From an uncultured Clostridium sp. (lineage in GTDB: Bacteria; Bacillota; Clostridia; Oscillospirales; Acutalibacteraceae), in assembly GCA_900547915.1 (NCBI GenBank), contig URIN01000064.1, positions 1 through 7,452 on the forward strand: a stretch of 7,452 nucleotides of DNA. The letters run 5' to 3'. Positions within the stretch are counted from its first letter, which is position 1. Every line of letters starts with the position of its first letter. Made by a program: the position numbers and the translations under genes. Positions 1 through 4,769 of the stretch are shown piece after piece. The notes below the pieces were generated by a model. That model had not been told where the DNA came from and ran no database searches. It saw only the letters and a list, made by a program, of their open reading frames with translations.

Positions 1-33
1 TCGTCGGCAGCGTCAGATGTGTATAAGAGACAG
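1..33 (+). other. Residual Illumina Nextera adapter (sequencing artefact)
   Basis: Bases 1-14 match the Nextera read-1 adapter and bases 15-33 match the 19-bp Tn5 mosaic end used in tagmentation libraries (it ends in AAGAGACAG). This is library sequence, not the organism. It also marks the contig edge as a tagmentation cut, so anything upstream of metA, including its promoter, is missing. It should not be read as a natural Tn5-type insertion: no transposase or partner end is present. Confidence 0.97.
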
Positions 34-52
34 ATAATAGAGAGGTGATAAA

Positions 53-967
53 ATGCCTATCAGAATAGACGAAGAACTGCCCGCAAAACAGAGCTTAGAG
101 CTTGAAAATGTATTTGTTATGAACAACAGGCGAGCGGATACCCAGGATATACGACCGCTGGATATAATTATACTTAATTTAATGCCGACAAAGATCGTTA
201 CTGAAACGCAGCTTCTCAGACTGTTATCAAATTCTCCGCTTCAAATAAATGTAGAGCTATTACAGGCTTCAACTCACGTTTCAAAGAACACTCCGATGGA
301 GCACATGTTGAAGTTTTACAAAACATTTGACGAGGTAAAGCAAAACAGATATGACGGAATGATAATTACAGGTGCACCGCTTGCGCATCTGAAATTTGAA
401 AATGTTGATTTTTGGGATGAGCTTTGCGAAATTTTTGAATGGACAAAGACAAACGTTTACTCAACTATGTATCTTTGTTGGGGTGCATTTGCGGCACTTT
501 ATTATAAATACGGTATAGAGCCTAAAACATTGCCAGAAAAAAGATTTGGTGTTTACCCACACTTTAGTCTTGATGTTACACACCCGCTTATGAGAGGTAT
601 GGACGATGTTTTCTATGTGCCGCATTCACGAGAGTGGGAACTGAGCACATCTGACATTGCAAAAGTAAAGGATCTTCAAATAATATCTTACAGTGAAGAG
701 GCTGGTGTTCATATTATTTCTGATATGGACTGCCGCAATTTCTTTATAACAGGTCACAGCGAATACGACAGAGATACACTTGCCAAGGAATATTTTAGAG
801 ATCTTGATAAAGGTCTTCCTATAAAGAAGCCTGTAAACTATTTTCCTAACGATGATATTAAACTTGTTCCTAAAATGAACTGGAAAAGTGCGGGCAATCT
901 TATTTTTTCAAACTGGCTCAATTACTTTGTATATCAAAAAACACCTTACGATCTTAATAATCTATAA
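53..967 (+). CDS. metA: Homoserine O-acyltransferase (MetA family)
   Basis: Cytoplasmic enzyme that transfers an acyl group from acetyl-CoA or succinyl-CoA to the hydroxyl of L-homoserine, the committed step of methionine synthesis. The 304-residue protein is the full family length and aligns end to end with the HTS/MetA fold. The nucleophile is Cys142 (MYLCWGAF, 139-146); His235 and Glu237 (ITGHSEYDRD, 232-241) complete the catalytic triad; HSREWE (191-196) and NLMPTK (42-47) are further family motifs. Residue 111, which in characterised MetA proteins separates acetyl-CoA (Glu) from succinyl-CoA (Gly) users, is Ala here (APLAHL, 108-113), so the acyl donor cannot be assigned with certainty. 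The start is supported by AGAGGTG at 41-47. No promoter can be seen because adapter begins 19 bases upstream. The gene ends in its own terminator and is separate from the following gene. Confidence 0.96.
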   Translation: MPIRIDEELPAKQSLELENVFVMNNRRADTQDIRPLDIIILNLMPTKIVTETQLLRLLSNSPLQINVELLQASTHVSKNTPMEHMLKFYKTFDEVKQNRYDGMIITGAPLAHLKFENVDFWDELCEIFEWTKTNVYSTMYLCWGAFAALYYKYGIEPKTLPEKRFGVYPHFSLDVTHPLMRGMDDVFYVPHSREWELSTSDIAKVKDLQIISYSEEAGVHIISDMDCRNFFITGHSEYDRDTLAKEYFRDLDKGLPIKKPVNYFPNDDIKLVPKMNWKSAGNLIFSNWLNYFVYQKTPYDLNNL

Positions 968-970
968 TGA

Positions 971-999
971 AAAAGACGGGTGATACCCGTCTTTTTTTT
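971..999 (+). terminator. Intrinsic terminator of metA
   Basis: A perfect 11-bp stem (971-981 with 985-995; core GACGGGT/ACCCGTC) with the three-base loop GAT, running into a T-tract to 999. It starts four bases after the metA stop codon. The A-run on the left arm could also let it work on the minus strand, but no minus-strand gene lies nearby. Confidence 0.93.
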
Positions 1000-1045
1000 A
1001 CATTCATTCTGAAATGCCGGAATTAAATTTGTTTTTTGCACCTTA

Positions 1046-1074
1046 TTGACGGATGTTTATTTTCGTGTTATAAT
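1046..1074 (+). promoter_or_regulatory. Sigma-A type promoter with extended -10
   Basis: TTGACG at 1046-1051 as -35, a 17-base spacer, and a perfect TATAAT at 1069-1074 preceded by TG at 1066-1067 (extended -10). Transcription would start near 1081, giving a leader of about 47 bases before the dehydrogenase ATG at 1128. Five of six -35 bases, all six -10 bases and the spacing match the housekeeping consensus, so it is probably strong and not dependent on an activator (inferred). Confidence 0.85.
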
Positions 1075-1115
1075 TAGTTTATAAATAGTTTAGAATTTGT
1101 CGTAATTTGTAATCT

Positions 1116-1121
1116 GAGGTG
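1116..1121 (+). promoter_or_regulatory. Ribosome binding site that fixes the dehydrogenase start
   Basis: GAGGTG lies six bases before the ATG at 1128. The in-frame GTG at 1119 falls inside this site and has no Shine-Dalgarno of its own, so the ATG at 1128 is the better start. Confidence 0.8.
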
Positions 1122-1127
1122 TTAAAA

Positions 1128-1973
1128 ATGAAATATGCACTTGTAACCGGGGCAACCAGTGGTCTGGGTAACGAAGTTGCAAAAGCTCTTTCAAAAAACG
1201 GTTGGTTTGTTTTTGCGTGCGGCAGAAATCAAGGAGCTCTTGATGAATTCGGTAGCGAATATGAGTATCCAATAAAAATGGATGTAACAGACCAAAAAAG
1301 CATTGACGAAGCATATGAGGCTGTTTCGTCTAAAGCTGATCATCTTGACGCAATAATTAACTTCTCGGGAGTGCAGGAAATGGCATCGCTCATAGAAGGC
1401 GATGTTGAGGTTATTGAAAATGTGCTTAGAGTAAACCTGATGGGCATGGTGAGGGTTAACAAAACTTTCTTCCCGCTTGTACTTAAATGTCACGGAAGAA
1501 TAGTAAACTGTTCCTCAGAATGCGGCTGGATGACGCCGCAGCCTTTTAATGGCCCATACACGCTTTCGAAATACGCTGTGGAAGCATACAACGATTCTCT
1601 TAGGCGTGAGCTTATGTTTTTGGATATTCCGGTAATCAAGATTCAGCCGGGTTCATTTAAAACAGCTATGCATGACAAAACCGCAAAATCATTTGACAAA
1701 TTGATTGAAAACACAAAATATTACAAAGATGTTCTTTCTACAATGAAAGCAGCAATGACCCTTGAATTAAAATACGCAAATGACCCTAAATACCTTGTAA
1801 ACGCTGTTATAAAAGCAGTTTCCGCACCACATCCAAAGCAGAAATACAGGGTAAAGAACTCTAAAATGCTTGAGTTTGTGGAAACACTTCATCCTGTAGT
1901 AGTAGATTCAATGTATAAGAGCATTATGAAATCAAAGCAAGTTTCTTCTGCGATGAAAAAATTTGCTAACTAA
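1128..1973 (+). CDS. Classical short-chain dehydrogenase/reductase (SDR)
   Basis: NAD(P)(H)-dependent oxidoreductase of the classical SDR family, 281 residues from ATG 1128; cytosolic, no signal peptide. The Rossmann glycine motif is TGATSGLG (7-14), the acidic cofactor-contact motif is MDVTD (51-55), the usual NNAG is replaced by NFSG (78-81), and the active site is Ser130 with Tyr144-x3-Lys148 (YTLSK). Arg33 after the second strand, with no Asp/Glu there, suggests a preference for NADP(H) (inferred). The stretch from GRIVN to QPGSFKT (123-179), including SLRREL, resembles the retinol/hydroxysteroid dehydrogenase branch (17-beta-HSD type 1 and RDH-like) more than the FabG branch. The C-terminal third (about 180-281) is helical, basic and not diagnostic. 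Substrate unknown. It has its own promoter and terminators on both sides, so genome context gives no pathway. Confidence 0.9.
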   Translation: MKYALVTGATSGLGNEVAKALSKNGWFVFACGRNQGALDEFGSEYEYPIKMDVTDQKSIDEAYEAVSSKADHLDAIINFSGVQEMASLIEGDVEVIENVLRVNLMGMVRVNKTFFPLVLKCHGRIVNCSSECGWMTPQPFNGPYTLSKYAVEAYNDSLRRELMFLDIPVIKIQPGSFKTAMHDKTAKSFDKLIENTKYYKDVLSTMKAAMTLELKYANDPKYLVNAVIKAVSAPHPKQKYRVKNSKMLEFVETLHPVVVDSMYKSIMKSKQVSSAMKKFAN

Positions 1974-1998
1974 CATTATATTTTAATAACTTAGCTAC

Positions 1999-2042
1999 AA
2001 AAAAAGACCCGGCATGTATTAAGCACGCCGGGTTTATTTTTT
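1999..2042. terminator. Bidirectional intrinsic terminator between convergent genes
   Basis: Stem ACCCGGC (2007-2013) with GCCGGGT (2027-2033), extended outward by a G-U and an A-U pair and inward by two pairs after one mismatch. A T-run follows on the plus strand (2033-2042, one A interruption) and a seven-T run on the minus strand (complement of 1999-2005). It can end both the dehydrogenase transcript and the sigF transcript, whose stop codon is at 2043-2045. Confidence 0.9.
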
Positions 2043-2699
2043 CTACTTTAGCATAATGCGTAGTTTTTTTAAAATATCCTTTTCTTTTCTTGATATTTGG
2101 ACCTGCGAAACTCCAAGTTTCTGCGCCGTTTCACTCTGAGTTTTTCCATTAAAATATCGTGAATTAATAATAAAGCGCTCATCAGACGAAAGCTTGGCCA
2201 TAACCTGGGAAAGAGAAATCCTGTCAAATATTTCCTCCCTGTTATCAAAAGGAACGTCAAGATTTTCGCTTCCGTCCTCGCCGAACGAATTTAGGGAAAG
2301 CATAGGGTTGATGACATTTAATATCTCAGCAGTTTCGTCTAAATCACAGCCTAACATATCGGAAAGTTCACTTACGGTAGGCTCACGCAGTTCTTTTTTT
2401 GCAAATTTTTCCCTGAGCATCTGCGCTTTTACAGATTTTTCCTTAAGCGCACGGCTGACCTTAATTGCGCCGCCGTCTCTGAATATACGCCTTATTTCGC
2501 CCATTATTACCGGAACGGCATAAGTGGAAAATTTAAAACCTTTGCTTTCATCAAAATTATCAACAGCTTTTATCAGACCAATGCACCCTGTTTGGAACAG
2601 ATCCTCATAATCCACTCCCCTGCCTGTAAAACGCTTTGCGATAGAATGAACGAGACCTATATTATCCTCAATCATCTTATCACGATTTTCTTTTACCAT
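2043..2699 (-). CDS. sigF: RNA polymerase sigma-F, early forespore sigma factor (short N-terminus)
   Basis: Sigma-70 family factor that directs the first forespore-specific transcription; held inactive by SpoIIAB until SpoIIAA releases it. Seen in the 218-residue protein: the -10/core-binding region 2 (about 14-75, with DLFQTGCIGLIKAVD and FKFSTYAVPVIMGEIRR), region 3 (about 80-130), and the region 4.2 helix-turn-helix (186-214, TQSETAQKLGVSQVQISRKE). The motif set is that of the SigF/SigG/SigB group, and the spoIIA neighbours decide for SigF. It overlaps spoIIAB by 7 bases (ATG at 2697-2699), indicating translational coupling; GAGGG at 2709-2713 is the ribosome binding site. Compared with Bacillus SigF (about 255 residues) it lacks roughly 30 N-terminal residues, and the codon before the ATG is TAA, so no in-frame extension exists. 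Also known as spoIIAC. Confidence 0.93.
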   Translation of the reverse strand: MVKENRDKMIEDNIGLVHSIAKRFTGRGVDYEDLFQTGCIGLIKAVDNFDESKGFKFSTYAVPVIMGEIRRIFRDGGAIKVSRALKEKSVKAQMLREKFAKKELREPTVSELSDMLGCDLDETAEILNVINPMLSLNSFGEDGSENLDVPFDNREEIFDRISLSQVMAKLSSDERFIINSRYFNGKTQSETAQKLGVSQVQISRKEKDILKKLRIMLK

Positions 2700-3121
2700 T
2701 TACTTTTTCCCTCTATGTTTTTCACAAGAGTTACACTTGTACCGGAACCTAATTTTGAGCGCACTGTTACCTTATCGCAGAAACTTTCCATAACGGTAAA
2801 GCCAAGGCCTGCGCGCTCTCCCTCTCCGGTTGTGAAAAGAGGAGTCATTGCCTGCTCTATATTTTCAATTCCGCAACCCTTGTCCCGAATTATAATTTTG
2901 ACAGCTGAACCTGAAATTTTGCCTGTTATGTAAATTTTGCCCCATCTGTCCTTATACCCATGAACGATACAGTTTGTAACAGCTTCCGAAACGGCTGTTT
3001 TCAAATCGGCAAGTTCCTCAAGGGTTGGATCAAGAGGCGCTACAAACGCCGAAACGACAACACGGGTAAAACCCTCATTTACGCTTTTACTACTTACGGT
3101 CATCCTGAATTCATTCTCCAT
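2693..3121 (-). CDS. spoIIAB: Anti-sigma-F factor / serine kinase SpoIIAB
   Basis: GHKL-fold protein that binds sigma-F when loaded with ATP and phosphorylates SpoIIAA. From the ATG at 3121 it has 142 residues and lines up with B. subtilis SpoIIAB without an N-terminal gap: Arg20 (sigma contact), N-box SEAVTNCIVHGY with Glu46 and Asn50 (catalytic base and Mg-ATP), G1 box IRDKGCGI (78-85), PLFTT (94-98) and G2 box ERAGLGFTVMESF (102-114). LDPTLEEL (30-37) is a SpoIIAB-type signature that helps to exclude RsbW. An upstream ATG at 3133 (146 residues) and a TTG at 3151 are in frame, but the 3121 start fits family length and has GGA seven bases before it. The gene overlaps sigF by 7 bases; a 146-base gap separates it from spoIIAA. 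Confidence 0.93.
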   Translation of the reverse strand: MENEFRMTVSSKSVNEGFTRVVVSAFVAPLDPTLEELADLKTAVSEAVTNCIVHGYKDRWGKIYITGKISGSAVKIIIRDKGCGIENIEQAMTPLFTTGEGERAGLGFTVMESFCDKVTVRSKLGSGTSVTLVKNIEGKSKW

Positions 3122-3139
3122 ATTAATTTCCATAACCTT

Positions 3140-3200
3140 TCTGCCCAACAAAACTGTTTATGAATATCTGTGTGAAATCGTGGGCAGATAAACACACAGA
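3140..3200 (-). promoter_or_regulatory. Interleaved inverted repeats upstream of spoIIAB (possible pseudoknot or switch)
   Basis: Two perfect 8-bp inverted repeats interleave. In the minus-strand transcript the order is TCTGTGTG (3200-3193), TCTGCCCA (3188-3181), CACACAGA (3174-3167), TGGGCAGA (3147-3140). The first pairs with the third and the second with the fourth, which is H-type pseudoknot topology, or two mutually exclusive hairpins. A third 6-bp option (TATCTG/CAGATA, 3190-3185 with 3170-3165) competes with both. The last arm ends 7 bases before the ATG at 3133 and 19 before the preferred start at 3121, so folding could influence spoIIAB translation. The function is inferred only; I recognise no known riboswitch class. 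Confidence 0.45.
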
Positions 3201-3217
3201 AAACACTTAACCCTAAA

Positions 3218-3244
3218 ATTATATTCCACATAGTTTTAGAGCAA
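3218..3244 (-). promoter_or_regulatory. Candidate internal promoter before spoIIAB-sigF
   Basis: A perfect TATAAT (complement of 3218-3223) lies in the spoIIAA-spoIIAB gap, with TTGCTC (complement of 3239-3244) upstream at a short 15-base spacing. Transcription from it would start near 3211 and produce a leader holding the interleaved repeats. The -35 matches only partly and the spacing is below optimum, so in AT-rich DNA this may be chance. I see no convincing sigma-H type -35/-10 here. Confidence 0.3.
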
Positions 3245-3267
3245 CTTTAAATGTGTTATAACAATAT

Positions 3268-3588
3268 TTAATCTTCTTTTTTCTGATTTATAATAGCAAT
3301 TCTGCCAAGCCCCGCAAGTTCCATGATTTTTTTTGTTTGCGGAGTTACATTTCTGATTTCAACACTGCCATGATGATTTTGCATTAGCCTAAATCTGCCC
3401 ATAACAAGACCTATTCCGCTTGAATCCATAAAAGATACATTTTTGAAATCAAGTATAAGATGATTAGGCTTTTTAAAGCTGACGGCGGTATCAATCTCGT
3501 CCCGTATCTTAGCAGCACTGTGGTGATCGAGTTCTCCAATAAGATAAGCAATCATTAAATTTCCGCTTGATTCAATTGTTACATTCAT
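3268..3588 (-). CDS. spoIIAA: Anti-anti-sigma-F factor SpoIIAA
   Basis: STAS-domain protein that, when unphosphorylated, binds the SpoIIAB-sigma-F complex and frees sigma-F; SpoIIAB phosphorylates it and the SpoIIE phosphatase (not in this window) reverses this. From the ATG at 3588 it has 106 residues. GELDHH (18-23) is the SpoIIAA hallmark, and FMDSSGIGLVMGR (53-65) carries the phospho-acceptor Ser56, equivalent to B. subtilis Ser58. The C-terminal helix region TPQTKKIMELAGLG (82-95) also matches. A GTG at 3597 is in frame but sits inside the Shine-Dalgarno GGAGTGA, so the ATG is preferred. The gene is first of the spoIIA cluster; its ribosome binding site directly abuts the T-tract of the folC terminator. 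Confidence 0.94.
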   Translation of the reverse strand: MNVTIESSGNLMIAYLIGELDHHSAAKIRDEIDTAVSFKKPNHLILDFKNVSFMDSSGIGLVMGRFRLMQNHHGSVEIRNVTPQTKKIMELAGLGRIAIINQKKED

Positions 3589-3593
3589 ATTTT

Positions 3594-3600
3594 TCACTCC
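3594..3600 (-). promoter_or_regulatory. Ribosome binding site of spoIIAA
   Basis: GGAGTGA on the minus strand, with GGAG eight bases before the ATG at 3588. It touches the last T of the upstream terminator tract (complement of 3601-3608), so no promoter fits between terminator and start codon. It also rules against the GTG at 3597 as the start. Confidence 0.8.
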
Positions 3601-3641
3601 AAAAAAAATATCCGCTTCAGTAAATATACCAAAGCGGATAT
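3601..3641 (-). terminator. Terminator-like hairpin after folC, abutting spoIIAA
   Basis: A perfect 10-bp inverted repeat (ATATCCGCTT, complement of 3632-3641, with AAGCGGATAT, complement of 3608-3617) with a 14-base loop and an eight-base T-run (complement of 3601-3608). It lies 23 bases past the folC stop and has the form of an intrinsic terminator for valS-folC. The large loop and the A/T pairs at the stem base suggest moderate strength. Because spoIIAA starts at once behind it, it may act as an attenuator or leader hairpin for the spoIIA genes. Confidence 0.8.
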
Positions 3642-3664
3642 AAATAATTTAGCGAAATATGAAA

Positions 3665-4765
3665 TTAAATCAAATCTTTTCTGACATCTCTTGCAAGAAA
3701 GAATGAACCACACACAAGAGTGAACATATTTTCCTTTTTTGCAAGTTCAAGTGCTTTGTGAGGGTCTTTTTCAAAAGAAACACAGTTGCAATATCTGCCT
3801 GCGATCTCTGCAAGGTTTTCAGCTGCAAGAGTGCGCGTATTTGACGTTTCTGTAGTTATTATTTTTCTGCACCGCGGTGCGATGATTTTCAAATATGAAT
3901 CGCAGTCCTTATCAGCCATCATGGCAATTACAGCGGTAATATTTTCAAACGGCAGACTGCAGGCAAGAGCATGCGCTCCGTTTTCATTATGAGCTCCGTC
4001 AAGCATAATATTTCCGAATTGTTCCTGCCTTGCAGGCAAAACAGGATATTCAAGTTTAGTGCACTGACTAAGATAAGCCATACACTCTTTGGCAACTGCA
4101 AGGTTATTTTTTTTGAAATCATTTTGCTGCTTTATTTTAATAAGCCTGCTGTCTGTCTGCTTACAGCGTTCCTCAAAAACCTCCTCGCAATGAGGGTTTG
4201 GATATAACACACACACCGTGTTTTTCTTTATAATTCCTGCTTTCTGAACAGCTATTTCCTTAACTGTATTTCCCAGGAAAGCCGTATGATCCATTGAAAC
4301 GGAAGTAATAACGGCTATTTCCGGATGCGAGAACGCATTAGTAGCATCAAGCGCGCCTCCCATACCGCACTCAACCACGGCATAATCAACATTTTCATCG
4401 GCGAAATATCTGAACATAATCGCCGTAAGAAGTTCAAACTCAGTTACAGGTTCTTTATAATATTGCTCAACATAATAAGCAAATTTATCTTTTGGGATAA
4501 AGCTGCCGTCAAGCTGTATTTGTTCTCTGTAATCGGTTACCCAAGGCGAAGTGAAAAGACCTGTTTTAAGTCCGCAGGAAATCAAGCCGTTTGAAATAAG
4601 ATTTGCTACGGTGCCTTTTCCGTTTGTGCCGGCAACATGAATTATCTTAATTTTCTCCTGTGGGTCGCCCATTTTTGCAAGAAGTGACTTTATGCTTGAA
4701 AGCCCCGGCTTAACGCCGAGGCTTTGTTTTGTCTGCATTATCTCAATTGCTGTCTGATAATCCAT
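3665..4765 (-). CDS. folC: Bifunctional dihydrofolate/folylpolyglutamate synthase (compact)
   Basis: Mur-ligase-family enzyme that uses ATP to add glutamate to dihydropteroate and to extend the folate polyglutamate tail. Seen in 366 residues: LGVKPGL (16-22), P-loop HVAGTNGKGT (43-52), omega-loop FTSPWVTDYREQI (71-83), VECGMGGALDATN (131-143), ITSVSMDHTAFLGNT (153-167), QKAGIIK with the lysine expected to be carbamylated (Lys175), and the C-terminal domain motifs LDGAHNENG (255-263) and MADKD (283-287). The protein is about 60 residues shorter than typical FolC (around 430); the loss lies mainly at 205-225, where the end of the first domain and the G-x-H-Q-x-x-N motif would be, leaving DFKKNN. 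The reading frame is intact, so this looks like natural shortening. GGAAAG (complement of 4773-4778, inside valS) is the ribosome binding site, and four bases separate the gene from valS. Confidence 0.93.
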   Translation of the reverse strand: MDYQTAIEIMQTKQSLGVKPGLSSIKSLLAKMGDPQEKIKIIHVAGTNGKGTVANLISNGLISCGLKTGLFTSPWVTDYREQIQLDGSFIPKDKFAYYVEQYYKEPVTEFELLTAIMFRYFADENVDYAVVECGMGGALDATNAFSHPEIAVITSVSMDHTAFLGNTVKEIAVQKAGIIKKNTVCVLYPNPHCEEVFEERCKQTDSRLIKIKQQNDFKKNNLAVAKECMAYLSQCTKLEYPVLPARQEQFGNIMLDGAHNENGAHALACSLPFENITAVIAMMADKDCDSYLKIIAPRCRKIITTETSNTRTLAAENLAEIAGRYCNCVSFEKDPHKALELAKKENMFTLVCGSFFLARDVRKDLI

Positions 4766-4769
4766 AAAA

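Noticed and set aside
15..33. Tn5-like mosaic end as evidence of a natural transposon.
   Set aside because: It is continuous with the synthetic adapter at 1-14 and sits exactly at the contig end, so it is library-derived.
1191..1493. Long open frames opposite real genes, such as 1191-1493 minus, 6345-6938 plus and 4325-4594 plus.
   Set aside because: They lie antisense to or out of frame with strongly supported genes, lack ribosome binding sites and family motifs, and are shadows of coding sequence.
3100..3231. A 43-codon minus-strand ORF with a hydrophobic N-terminus (starts MWNIILGLSVF) across the spoIIAA-spoIIAB gap, overlapping the start of spoIIAB.
   Set aside because: It has no Shine-Dalgarno, overlaps the candidate TATAAT and the paired arms, and resembles nothing I recognise. 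Conservation in relatives would be needed to revive it.
3254..3263. Ten-base palindrome TGTTATAACA just after the spoIIAA stop, considered as an operator.
   Set aside because: It is AT-rich and short, with no second copy seen; chance is a sufficient explanation.
2043..3588. Reading the three-gene cluster as rsbV-rsbW-sigB (general stress response).
   Set aside because: GELDHH in the first protein, LDPTLEEL in the second and the gap-free fit to B. subtilis SpoIIAB point to SpoIIA.
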